Shown here: in pieces, positions 23,213 through 31,195 of the stretch
Position numbering within the stretch: position 1 is the stretch's first letter
Layout: each line of letters begins with the position of its first letter
Assembly (NCBI GenBank): GCA_900552115.1
Contig: URYP01000014.1
Coordinates: forward strand, 1-31,457
DNA length: 31,457 bases
Direction of reading: 5' to 3'
Source: an uncultured Oscillospiraceae bacterium
GTDB taxonomy: Bacteria; Bacillota; Clostridia; Oscillospirales; Acutalibacteraceae
Program-made: the position numbers and the translations under genes
Notes under the pieces: generated by a model
The model's input: the letters and a program-made list of their open reading frames with translations, nothing else
Told to the model about the DNA's origin: nothing
The model's database searches: none

Positions 23213-24457
23213 GTGGAGCTATACGAGAATCAAGAAACCGTGGAACAGGCGGTGCTGGTGTCGGTGGATACCGGCGAATTTGACGTGGAAAGCTCGCTGC
23301 GGGAGCTGGAAGAACTGACGCAGACCGCCGGCGCGCAGGTTATCGGCACCATGACGCAGAAACGCGAGTCGATGGATAAGGCGACGGCCATCGGTAGCGG
23401 CCGGCTGGAGGAACTGGCGGCATTCTGTTCCGCTAATGAAGTGGATTTGGTTATTTTTGATGAGGAATTGACAGCAACCCAACATCGGAATCTGGAGGAA
23501 GCGTTGCCCTGCCGTGTAATTGACCGGACGGCGCTTATCCTGGATATTTTTGCCGGCCGCGCGCAATCGGCTGAGGGCCGGCTGCAGGTAGAGCTGGCAC
23601 AGCTGCAATACCGGCTGCCCCGGTTGGCTGGACAAGGGGCGGCTTTATCGCGATTGGGCGGCGGTATCGGGACCAGAGGGCCCGGTGAGACCAAGCTGGA
23701 GAGCGACCGCCGACATATTCGGCGGCGTATCGCCGCCCTGAAACAGCAGCTTGATGAGGTGGAACGCCGCCGTGCTGGTCGTCGGGAACGGCGGCGAAAA
23801 GAAGGGGTGCGGTCGGTGGCCCTGGTCGGTTATACCAACGCGGGCAAATCCACCCTGCTGAATACGCTGACAGATGCCGGTGTGCTGGCAGAGGATAAGC
23901 TGTTTGCCACGTTGGACCCGACGGCGCGGGCTTTGCGGCTGCCCGATGGACGGCAGGTGCTGCTGATGGACACCGTCGGTTTTGTGCGACGGCTCCCGCA
24001 CCAACTGGTGCAGGCGTTCAAATCCACTCTGGAGGAAGCGATAGCGGCGGATGTGCTCATAAACGTGTGTGACGCTTCGGATTCCGAGGTTCTGGAACAG
24101 CGTGACGTGACGGTATCCCTGCTCCGGGAGTTGGGGTGTACCGACCAGCCGATCCTGACCGTGTGGAATAAATGCGATGCCGCCCCTATGCCGGATGGGG
24201 CGCCCGGCGGTGTGGCTATCAGCGCGTTGACAGGGATGGGGCTGGAATCCCTGCTGGAGGCGGTCGCGCAGGCGCTGCCCCCGGATCGCAGGCGGGTCAC
24301 CCTCCTGCTCCCCTTCAGCGAAGGCGGACTGGCCCAGGCGTGCCGGGAAGAAGGCGCCGTTGAAAGCGAGGAATATGTTCCTGACGGTCTGAAAATGACC
24401 GTGACGCTCGGGCTGCGCTTATTAAGCCGGGTTGAGCCATATATAGTGGAAGAATAA
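23213..24457 (+). CDS. hflX: GTPase HflX
   Basis: HflX is a ribosome-associated GTPase that splits stalled or hibernating 70S ribosomes, often in stress. The 414 residues show the N-terminal HflX domain, the linker signature GGGIGTRGPGETKLESDRR with a basic coiled coil, and the GTPase domain with G1 GYTNAGKST (206-214), G3 DTVGF (253-257) and G4 NKCD. The start is GTG 23213, after AAAGGGAGG; the ATG at 23209 is in another frame. It is transcribed alone, divergently from nadA. Confidence 0.95.
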   Translation: MELYENQETVEQAVLVSVDTGEFDVESSLRELEELTQTAGAQVIGTMTQKRESMDKATAIGSGRLEELAAFCSANEVDLVIFDEELTATQHRNLEEALPCRVIDRTALILDIFAGRAQSAEGRLQVELAQLQYRLPRLAGQGAALSRLGGGIGTRGPGETKLESDRRHIRRRIAALKQQLDEVERRRAGRRERRRKEGVRSVALVGYTNAGKSTLLNTLTDAGVLAEDKLFATLDPTARALRLPDGRQVLLMDTVGFVRRLPHQLVQAFKSTLEEAIAADVLINVCDASDSEVLEQRDVTVSLLRELGCTDQPILTVWNKCDAAPMPDGAPGGVAISALTGMGLESLLEAVAQALPPDRRRVTLLLPFSEGGLAQACREEGAVESEEYVPDGLKMTVTLGLRLLSRVEPYIVEE

Positions 24458-24531
24458 AAACGAATAATACCGTGAAGGGACAAAGCGTCATAAAAGGCCC
24501 GTATAATAAAATTTTTATTAAACTATAACAG

Positions 24532-24567
24532 AAAAAAGCCGTACGGAACATTCCGTACGGCTTTTTT
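24532..24567. terminator. Bidirectional terminator between hflX and tagD
   Basis: Arms 24532-24548 and 24551-24567 are 17-base perfect complements with A/T runs at both outer ends. It serves convergent hflX and the tag operon. Confidence 0.94.
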
Positions 24568-24610
24568 CGTATCCCTCAGGATCGTATTTTTATAATTTGT
24601 AAATCAGGTA

Positions 24611-25012
24611 TCATTCGTCCGTACGGCCCAGAGCCTGTTTGATCTGGGTGGTGGAGACCCCTTCGGTACGGTCCAGAAAAACCAGATCGCAGTGATCTTT
24701 TAAATAATCGAATTTATCGCTGTCCGCCCAGTCGCTGCCCATAACGACAATATCCACATAGTATTTTTTAATATCGTCCAGCTTCTGTTCCCAGGTTTCC
24801 TCAGGGATGACCAAATCCACATACCGGATAGCCTCCAGCATCATCTTGCGGGTCTCAAAATTGTGAAACGCCTTTTTGTGTTTGAGGGCGTTGAATTCAT
24901 CGGTGGATAACGCGACAATCAAGTAATCGCCAAGCTCCTTTGCCCGTTTCAGCAGGCGAATGTGCCCATAATGCAGCAAATCAAACGTGCCATAGGTTAA
25001 AACGCGTTTCAT
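24611..25012 (-). CDS. tagD: Glycerol-3-phosphate cytidylyltransferase
   Basis: TagD makes CDP-glycerol from CTP and glycerol 3-phosphate, the donor for polyglycerol-phosphate wall polymers. The 133 residues, the full family length, carry the nucleotidyltransferase motifs GTFDLLHYGH (8-17, HxGH His14/His17) and RTEGVSTTQI near the C-terminus. GGGAGA precedes ATG 25012. It is second in the operon behind the CDP-glycerol glycerophosphotransferase fusion, its likely user, and ends at the terminator shared with hflX. Confidence 0.95.
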   Translation of the reverse strand: MKRVLTYGTFDLLHYGHIRLLKRAKELGDYLIVALSTDEFNALKHKKAFHNFETRKMMLEAIRYVDLVIPEETWEQKLDDIKKYYVDIVVMGSDWADSDKFDYLKDHCDLVFLDRTEGVSTTQIKQALGRTDE

Positions 25013-25031
25013 AATCGGTAATCTCCCTTAA

Positions 25032-27449
25032 TTACTCAAGCAGTCGGTAAAACTGATCGACGGCTTCCTGGTTGTATTCCTCAAAATCAACATGCATCGG
25101 TTGAACATGTCCGCGAAGCTCCTCCAACATGCCCTGGTACAGCCCTTCCTCCGAATCCTCGACCAGCTTACCGCCATACCGCTGCATAAAGCCGCGAGGG
25201 CCGTTGATGTTGGTGGAAATGACCGGCTTGCCGAGAATGTCCGCTTCGGCGATAACAATGCCAAAGCCTTCATAGAGAGACGACAACACAAAATAATCGC
25301 AACGTGTCAGCACAATATACGGATTGCTCATGGAGCGAATAACGATGACGTGTTCGTGGCAGGGCAGCGAGGCGGCATGTTCCAAGGTGGTTTCGTACAG
25401 CACACCATGTCCGCCCAAAATAACCAGATACGTGTCCGGATGATCCGCCCAGACGCGGTTAAACGCATCGATCAAGCGCAGGTGGCCCTTTTCTGGGGAA
25501 AAACGGCCGATCGTAATAAATTTTTTGCTGTCGTTTTCCAATATCGGCTGTAACTGCTGGCGGTCAGGTGTTACAACGGTATCCGAATCCAGCACAAAAG
25601 GCTTGGTGGCCTTTTGCAGAATATCACGGTAATGAATAATGTTTTTGGCAAGGAAAAAGTGGTCGTCCCGCCCGTTGGTAAAGGTTTTCGTGGGCGGCAT
25701 GATATCCTCCGAAACAACAGCCAGTTTATCATAATGTGTGTAAGCATACTTTAAAACAGGTTTTCGCTGGATACCGCGGGTCTTAATTTCATTGACCATA
25801 TCGTTATGCACATAGATGACACTGTTACACTCAGCCTGTGCATACATAAGAATTTTTTCATGTTCGTAACCATTAAACTGTATAACCGTGGAAAAGGGAA
25901 TTTTACCATAGCGCCGCTTTAGTTCATAGGGGAAAGCGCTTTTGACAATAGGCCAGAACATCCAGAAAGGCGCCCAGCCTTTCGCATATAAAATGTAAAA
26001 CGTCTTCTGCCAAAAGGACATGTTCATTTCGCCCATACAGGATAGATACCGCACCTTTGGCGGCAGAGTAAACAGAATATCCCGGTTTTCCTGTATTTTA
26101 CGGGCGTCAAAGGTGATAAAGTAGTTGTGCTTTGACAAATCGATGTGAGTCAACAGATTTTGCATGGAAGTGGTAATGCCGTTCTTGGCCAGATTTCCCA
26201 CATAGATCAGGACATTATCTTTCCCGTTTTTAGAAATTTTACGCTCTTCCATCAGGCCCTGCTTATCCAAAATGACCCGTTCGCACAGAAGGCGGGTTGC
26301 ATCCGCCGCCTCATAGGCACAGTAAGTGCGGACAAACTCCGCATCGTCGTATTCCTTGGGGGACCACAGCTCTTTCAGAAGCTCGTCCACGTTGCTGGCT
26401 TTCGGGAATGGCAGGTCTTTCAGGGGCATATACAGACCCCGGTCTGTCAGATATTCTTTTTCATCATAGGTAAATAGAACAATCTTTTTGCCGGTAATGG
26501 CAAAATCAAAAAAGACACTGGAATAATCGGTCACCAGACAATCGGCCACGTTTAAAAATTCGTAGGTTTCATACTGGGGCGGAATCTGCCGCACCCTGCT
26601 AAATGTTTGGAAATTGATATTTTTCCGGGCCAGCGGATGCAGATTAACGTACAGAATTTCATTAGATTTAAGCCGCTTGTCGATTTCATATAAAAAGTAT
26701 TGCAGATAGGTGCTGGCTTTTTGATCGGACCGACCCACGACGCCGCGCCAGGTAGGCATATACACATAAACCGTCTTGCCGTCGAGTTCCTCCTGGAGCC
26801 GGATGGTTTCGGCTTCCGCCGTGTCGAAAAATGCGGTATTACGGGGATAGCCGCCCATAAGAACCGTGGCGTCACAAATATCCTCGAGCATATAATCCTC
26901 AACAATATGCTCAAACGTAAAGTCATTGGGAAACAGCAAATAATCCGCCATTTGCAGGTTTCGCTGAACGTTGCCGATTGTATGCGGTTCCTTGCGGACT
27001 TGTTTGCCCAGCGTCTTAAGCGGGGTGCCGTGCCATGTGTTTAAATATACCTGTCCCTCTTTTTTTATAAAAAAGGAGAGGAAGGACGTGTCGTTTATTA
27101 AAAATTTTGCTGACGCGGCCACCCGATAATACTGTTTGGTATTCAAAGGCAGAAGCACAGCATTTTCTATCTCGTTTTCCTGTAAAAGCATTTCAAAATA
27201 GCTCTTTTTGGATGGTTTTACAGCCACATAAACCGTATACGCGGCATAAGCGGGATTGCTGGTCAGTTCCCTCAATATATAAAATAGATTGCCCTTTAAC
27301 TCATCTCCGTGCTGGGAGTCTACCAGAATGTCGTGCGGCTGGATCGGGAGATCACGATAGTATTTCAGATACTTCATTCGCGCCCGCGAATTTTTGTTGA
27401 ATTGCCGCAGCTTCTTCTTTAAGACGGACAATTTATGGCCGACGCCCAT
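25032..27449 (-). CDS. CDP-glycerol glycerophosphotransferase fused to a GT4-type glycosyltransferase
   Basis: This is a two-domain, probably membrane-associated enzyme of about 805 residues. The N-terminal half (about 25-400) is a CDP-glycerol glycerophosphotransferase of the TagB/TagF family, with LNTWHGTPLKTLGK (near 137), VYMPTWRG (near 229), LHPLARKN (near 270) and VTDYSSVFFDFAITGKK (near 307). The C-terminal half (about 415-805) is a GT-B glycosyltransferase of the GT4 type, with FITIGRFSPEKGH (near 645) and the donor-binding LYEGFGIVIAEADILGKPVI (near 725, the E-x7-E pattern). It may add glycerol phosphate and a sugar to the same wall polymer. The start ATG 27449 is chosen because GGAGGG lies nine bases upstream; longer frames lack a site and cross the promoter. 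tagD follows after 19 bases. Confidence 0.9.
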   Translation of the reverse strand: MGVGHKLSVLKKKLRQFNKNSRARMKYLKYYRDLPIQPHDILVDSQHGDELKGNLFYILRELTSNPAYAAYTVYVAVKPSKKSYFEMLLQENEIENAVLLPLNTKQYYRVAASAKFLINDTSFLSFFIKKEGQVYLNTWHGTPLKTLGKQVRKEPHTIGNVQRNLQMADYLLFPNDFTFEHIVEDYMLEDICDATVLMGGYPRNTAFFDTAEAETIRLQEELDGKTVYVYMPTWRGVVGRSDQKASTYLQYFLYEIDKRLKSNEILYVNLHPLARKNINFQTFSRVRQIPPQYETYEFLNVADCLVTDYSSVFFDFAITGKKIVLFTYDEKEYLTDRGLYMPLKDLPFPKASNVDELLKELWSPKEYDDAEFVRTYCAYEAADATRLLCERVILDKQGLMEERKISKNGKDNVLIYVGNLAKNGITTSMQNLLTHIDLSKHNYFITFDARKIQENRDILFTLPPKVRYLSCMGEMNMSFWQKTFYILYAKGWAPFWMFWPIVKSAFPYELKRRYGKIPFSTVIQFNGYEHEKILMYAQAECNSVIYVHNDMVNEIKTRGIQRKPVLKYAYTHYDKLAVVSEDIMPPTKTFTNGRDDHFFLAKNIIHYRDILQKATKPFVLDSDTVVTPDRQQLQPILENDSKKFITIGRFSPEKGHLRLIDAFNRVWADHPDTYLVILGGHGVLYETTLEHAASLPCHEHVIVIRSMSNPYIVLTRCDYFVLSSLYEGFGIVIAEADILGKPVISTNINGPRGFMQRYGGKLVEDSEEGLYQGMLEELRGHVQPMHVDFEEYNQEAVDQFYRLLE

Positions 27450-27476
27450 ATGGCGAATCCCTCCACAAATAGTTTT

Positions 27477-27494
27477 CATCCAGTAAACTGGATG
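27477..27494 (-). promoter_or_regulatory. Small leader hairpin upstream of the glycerophosphotransferase fusion
   Basis: CATCCAG (27477-27483) and CTGGATG (27488-27494) form a 7-bp stem with a TAAA loop inside the ~50-base leader. It may protect the 5' end; no regulator is suggested. Confidence 0.4.
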
Positions 27495-27507
27495 TACATA
27501 CTGCTTC

Positions 27508-27536
27508 ATTGTATCAGTATTGACGCTTTCTGTCAA
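27508..27536 (-). promoter_or_regulatory. Sigma-A promoter for the tag operon
   Basis: On the minus strand, -35 TTGACA (plus 27531-27536) and -10 TACAAT (plus 27508-27513) have a 17-base spacer, a full consensus -35. Confidence 0.87.
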
Positions 27537-27575
27537 GATCATGCAAAATGCGACGGGCGGGTCGGAAAGCCAAAA

Positions 27576-27612
27576 CCAAAGACCGTCATCAGGGAGCGAT
27601 GACGGTCTTTGG
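27576..27612 (-). terminator. Intrinsic terminator after the PASTA pseudokinase gene
   Basis: CCAAAGACCGTCATC (27576-27590) and its perfect complement (27598-27612) form a 15-bp stem with a seven-base loop. The minus-strand tail is short and T-rich (TTTTGG). Confidence 0.82.
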
Positions 27613-27631
27613 AGCGTTACAAGAGCCTCGG

Positions 27632-29395
27632 TCAATCCTCCCGCCGGGAAGGCGAAGTGGTCCCGCCTGAAGTAGCCGTATTGGTCGTAGTGGTCGTGGT
27701 GGGCTCGGTTTTGGTGGGGTCCCAAATAGGAACGGTCTCATCCGTCGTGGAGGTTGTCGATTTCGTCTGGGTGGTGGTTGTGGTTTTCGTAGTGGTCGTG
27801 GTATCCTGCGTGCTAACCCGCAGAGTAATCACATCGCCCTCTTTGCCCACGCTGCCGGCCTCGGGTGAACTCTTTTCCACATAGCCGCGGTTGACCTTGG
27901 AGCCGGTGACTTTTACGGTATCGACTTCAAAGCCCAACGCTTCCAAATACTTTTTCGCGTGTGCCGCTTTCCAGCCGGAAACGTCGGGCACTTCAATATC
28001 CTCGGAACCGGCGCTGATAACGACCTTGATAACGGATTCCGCGGGCAGCTGCGTATCCGGGTCGGGAGATTGAGACAGGATGGTGCCGCGCTTTTTTTTG
28101 CTGTATTTCATGTAGTCGACTTCGACTTTCATGTCGCCGTTAAACACGCCGTTTCGCACTTCAAAATAGTTTTCGCCCACCAGCGAGGGAATCGCAAACA
28201 CATCTCCCTGCGGCTGGGACAGGCTGTCGTCCGATGTGGAGGAGGAGGGCGTGTTATCCGGAGGCGGCGTATCCTTCCCGGAGAAAATCCACAAAAGCGC
28301 GGCCCCGCCCAGTAAAACCAACACCACAAAGACCACCGCTATAATAATCAGCGGTGTTTTATAGTTTTTGGAAGAAGCGGGCTTTTTATCCGGACGATTG
28401 GCCGGGGGCTCGTCTTCGTCATTGAGCAGGGCGGCAATCGCCGGCGCGGTCGCCAGCTGATCTTCCAGCACCGTCAGGGACGGAATCCGATTGGAGGCGT
28501 AAATCTGCAAGCCGTTAAACAGCACAGCCGCCACCTGGTCGGGCAGCTCCCGCGCAACGTCGGCGGACAGAAACAGATCGCTGGAATTTTTGGCGCGCTT
28601 GGAGCCTACCGGCGGGGTTACCCCGGTCAGCGTCCGGAACAGGGTGGCGGTCAGGCCATACACGTCGGTCGCGCCGGTAATATCGTTTTCAAAGGAGTAC
28701 TGCTCCGGGGCGGCATAGCCTTCCGGCAGGGAAGGGGTGAGGTCTGTGCTGGCGAAGCGCGCCTCCGGCAGATAAAAACCGCGCAGGCGCATCTTGCCGT
28801 CCGCCCCAATAATCAGGTTGGAGGGGCAGATGCCCAGATGATAGATGCCCGCTGCGTGAAGGGAAATCAGGGAAGACAGCAGCGGCATAAACAGGGGCCG
28901 CGCGTCCGACCAGCGCATCCGCCCGCCAATTTCCGCCAGACGGGCTTCCAGCGACACGCCCTCCGGGTATTCCGAAACAGCGTAAACCGTTTGGTTTTCC
29001 TCAAAAATATCATAAATCGGGATCATGGCCGGCAATTCCCGCATCCGGGCCAGCGCACGGATGTGGCGTTTGAATTTCTCTAAATATTCTCCGAAAGACA
29101 GCTCGCAGCCGCCCAGGATCACGACATCCTGATTGTCGCCGCGTTCGCATAGGGTGCCCGGGAAAAACTCCCGCAGGATGATCGGGGCGTGCTGTCCCTG
29201 ATCGTAGCCCAGGTACCGCACGCTGTCGCCTCCGATATCCAGCAGACGGCCGACCATGTAGCGGCCGGACAAAAGGGTGCCTACCGGCAGATAGAGGGGT
29301 GGATTTTCACCGTTTACGGGATATCCGCAGATGGGACAGGCGTCGACGCCCTCGTTCAGGGAGTTCATACAGCCCATGCACAGTTTCTCAGACAT
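27632..29395 (-). CDS. Membrane PASTA protein with zinc ribbon and degenerate kinase domain (predicted pseudokinase)
   Basis: This protein has about 587 residues. It starts with a four-cysteine zinc ribbon (Cys6, Cys9, Cys20, Cys23). A Ser/Thr kinase-like domain (about 40-330) follows, then a membrane helix (about 346-368), two PASTA repeats (about 398-462 and 463-528) and a Thr-rich tail (528-587). PASTA kinases sense peptidoglycan fragments or lipid II. Here the catalytic residues are lost: Arg75 replaces the ATP-binding Lys (ILREFFP), HLG (186-188) replaces HRD, Cys190 replaces the following Lys, and RGF (205-207) replaces DFG. The APE-like motif GYAAPEQY and Asn193 remain. A scaffold or sensor role is inferred. 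ATG 29395 is chosen over ATG 29422 because AAAGGG lies about 12 bases upstream of it. Confidence 0.86.
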   Translation of the reverse strand: MSEKLCMGCMNSLNEGVDACPICGYPVNGENPPLYLPVGTLLSGRYMVGRLLDIGGDSVRYLGYDQGQHAPIILREFFPGTLCERGDNQDVVILGGCELSFGEYLEKFKRHIRALARMRELPAMIPIYDIFEENQTVYAVSEYPEGVSLEARLAEIGGRMRWSDARPLFMPLLSSLISLHAAGIYHLGICPSNLIIGADGKMRLRGFYLPEARFASTDLTPSLPEGYAAPEQYSFENDITGATDVYGLTATLFRTLTGVTPPVGSKRAKNSSDLFLSADVARELPDQVAAVLFNGLQIYASNRIPSLTVLEDQLATAPAIAALLNDEDEPPANRPDKKPASSKNYKTPLIIIAVVFVVLVLLGGAALLWIFSGKDTPPPDNTPSSSTSDDSLSQPQGDVFAIPSLVGENYFEVRNGVFNGDMKVEVDYMKYSKKKRGTILSQSPDPDTQLPAESVIKVVISAGSEDIEVPDVSGWKAAHAKKYLEALGFEVDTVKVTGSKVNRGYVEKSSPEAGSVGKEGDVITLRVSTQDTTTTTKTTTTTQTKSTTSTTDETVPIWDPTKTEPTTTTTTNTATSGGTTSPSRRED

Positions 29396-29445
29396 CGTGG
29401 GTACCAACCCTTTCTTTTCCATAATCCTGATAACATACGGACATA

Positions 29446-29474
29446 ATTGTACCGTCTTTACGGGGTAATGTCAA
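29446..29474 (-). promoter_or_regulatory. Sigma-A promoter for the PASTA pseudokinase gene
   Basis: On the minus strand, -35 TTGACA (plus 29469-29474) and -10 TACAAT (plus 29446-29451) are 17 bases apart. The -35 touches the tail of the terminator hairpin of the preceding dnaC-like gene. Confidence 0.86.
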
Positions 29475-29475
29475 G

Positions 29476-29501
29476 AAATCCCGGCTAATTGCGCGGGATT
29501 T
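29476..29501 (-). terminator. Hairpin at the end of the dnaC-like gene
   Basis: AAATCCCG (29476-29483) and CGGGATTT (29494-29501) form an 8-bp stem abutting the stop codon. The minus-strand tail TTTCTTGACA is only weakly T-rich and includes the next promoter's -35, so termination may be partial. Confidence 0.55.
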
Positions 29502-30494
29502 TCATGGTTGCTGCCGGCGGCGTGCCGCCTGTATCTGGCGGATGTCGCGGCCGAAAAACGCCAGCGGCTCATACGCGCCCAGAATGCGGGAGGCGGTCTG
29601 CTCCCCGTAACGGTCGACCAGCTCCGCACGGCCCAGGTTGGTGCTGATGATGGTGGGGCGGCCGCCGAGCAGCCGGGAATTGACGAGATTGTACAGGCAG
29701 GCCGTGTAAAACGGGCCGGTAAACTCGGTGCCGAGATCATCGAGAATCAGAAGATCGCAGTCGATAAACAGGGTTTCGCTGTCTCCCTCAAGCCGGCCGA
29801 AATGCTCTTTTTCCAACCGCCCCAGCAGAGTGCCGGCCGGGCCGTAGATGACGCCGCAGCCCTGTTCCGCCGCCTGGCGCGCGATGGCCAGCGCCGCGTG
29901 GGTCTTGCCCACACCGGTCGGGCCAGTCAGCAGCAAGCTGGGAGACGCCAGCGAGAAATGGTCGGCGTAGTCCCGGCAATAGGCGATCACATCCCGCATC
30001 CGGGCGCGGGGGGACTGGCCCAGCCGGGGATCGGGTTCATCCGGATAGGCGTTCAGGTCCATATCGTCGAACGAGGTGAGCCGCATGGCGGCCATCTGGC
30101 TGAGCCGGCGGCAGGCCTCCTCCCGCAGCAGGGACTGCAGGCAGCCGCAAATGTGGCCTTCCGCGTAACCGGTGTCGCCGCAGGCGGGACAGGTGTAATG
30201 CGGCTCAAAATCGGTGCGGGTTTCCCCTGCCTGCCGCAAAAGGGCGGCCATGTCCTCCTGCAGCGCCAGATTGGACCGCTTGATGTTTTCCACCGCCCGG
30301 TCGATGTCGCCGCCGCCCAGGATGGTCTGTGCCACCTGTGTGGACGACTGCGCCATCTGCCGCTCGATCTCGGCCAGCCGCGGGATGCGGGCGGTCATGC
30401 GGCGGCGGAAGGAAACCGCGTCTGCTTCCGCTGCCGTGCGGCGGCGGTCGATCTCGGCCATGGCGGCCTGGTAGACCTCCTGACTGTATGCCAT
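29502..30494 (-). CDS. DnaC/DnaI-type helicase-loader ATPase
   Basis: This is an AAA+ ATPase of the DnaC/DnaI family, expected to load the replicative helicase. The 330 residues have an N-terminal helical region (1-95), a zinc-binding site with Cys102, Cys105, Cys117 and Cys119 (TCPACGDTG, CGC), Walker A GPTGVGKTH (191-199), Walker B LLILDDLG (about 248-255), sensor 1 IISTNL and a C-terminal ASRILGAYEP region with the likely arginine finger. GGAGGG precedes ATG 30494. It lies 14 bases after the DnaD-domain gene, a standard Clostridia pair for primosome assembly. Confidence 0.9.
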   Translation of the reverse strand: MAYSQEVYQAAMAEIDRRRTAAEADAVSFRRRMTARIPRLAEIERQMAQSSTQVAQTILGGGDIDRAVENIKRSNLALQEDMAALLRQAGETRTDFEPHYTCPACGDTGYAEGHICGCLQSLLREEACRRLSQMAAMRLTSFDDMDLNAYPDEPDPRLGQSPRARMRDVIAYCRDYADHFSLASPSLLLTGPTGVGKTHAALAIARQAAEQGCGVIYGPAGTLLGRLEKEHFGRLEGDSETLFIDCDLLILDDLGTEFTGPFYTACLYNLVNSRLLGGRPTIISTNLGRAELVDRYGEQTASRILGAYEPLAFFGRDIRQIQAARRRQQP

Positions 30495-30508
30495 TGCGCA
30501 CCCTCCTG

Positions 30509-31195
30509 TCAGCTTTCGGCTTTGTATACCGGCGTATACCGCAGCGCCATCTCGTCATAGGCGTCCACGTCAAACGACGTGGTTTTGCGGGGCCTGCGGC
30601 TTTTTACAGGCGCCGTTTCCTGTTTCACCAGCTCCACGGTCGTCAGGCCGTCGGCATACCAGTGCTCCAGTATTTTATCCACATAGTTAAAATTGAACTT
30701 TCCCTTGCATTTCTCCATGCCTTGTTCTCCGGCAAGGCGGATCAGGTCCATGGACAGGTTCCATTCCCACAGCCATTTATAGGCCGTGTCCGACTGCGCC
30801 ATGGTGGGGGATTGCGTAAGGCCAAACGCCAGCTGGACCTGTTCGGTGGCCTGCCGGCGCCGTTCGAGGCGGCAAAGCTCCTTTTCGGCGGTATCGATGG
30901 TGACGATGCCCTTGTCAGCCCAGTCAAGGGCCACCTTTTCAATATACCGCATGTTGGATTTGGCTTTGCCGAGCGACACCGCGTAAACCGCCACCATCAC
31001 AATCACCTCGGCGGGCAGACCGGCGGTGTCGAACAAATAGAGCAGGGTGGCCATGTCCCCGTGGGAAAGAGGACGCCCCAGACGGGCGGATACGGTATCC
31101 AGCAGGGCGGCAAAATCGCCGGACTGCTCGCGGCGCTCCAGCACCTCCCCCAGCTGCGGCTTTACGGCGCCCGGCCGCGCCGAAGCCGGCGGCTT
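30509..31195 (-). pseudogene. DnaD-domain protein, N-terminus missing at a sequence junction
   Basis: The product has two DnaD/DnaB_2 domains. The first runs from about SGDFAALLDTVSARLGR to the YIEKVALDWADKGI motif; the second has SMDLIRLAGEQGMEKC and KFNFNYVDKILEHW. DnaD-type proteins help remodel origin DNA and recruit the helicase with DnaC/DnaI. The recognisable frame continues upstream of the GTG at 31144 to about 31195, where it meets unrelated sequence and then a stop (31214-31216). Family members normally carry a winged-helix N-terminal region of about 100 residues, which is absent. The missing part is due either to real truncation or to a contig join, so the pseudogene label is provisional. 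It forms a pair with the dnaC-like gene downstream. Confidence 0.75.

Noticed and set aside
24501..24506. TATAAT on the plus strand after hflX
   Set aside because: No good -35, and only a terminator and convergent gene follow.
27450..27725. N-terminal extension of the glycerophosphotransferase to 27725
   Set aside because: It would cross the tag promoter, its leader hairpin and the preceding terminator, and has no ribosome binding site.
30675..30683. Third DnaA box (TTATCCACA) inside the DnaD gene
   Set aside because: Isolated within coding sequence; one such match in 31 kb is easily due to chance.
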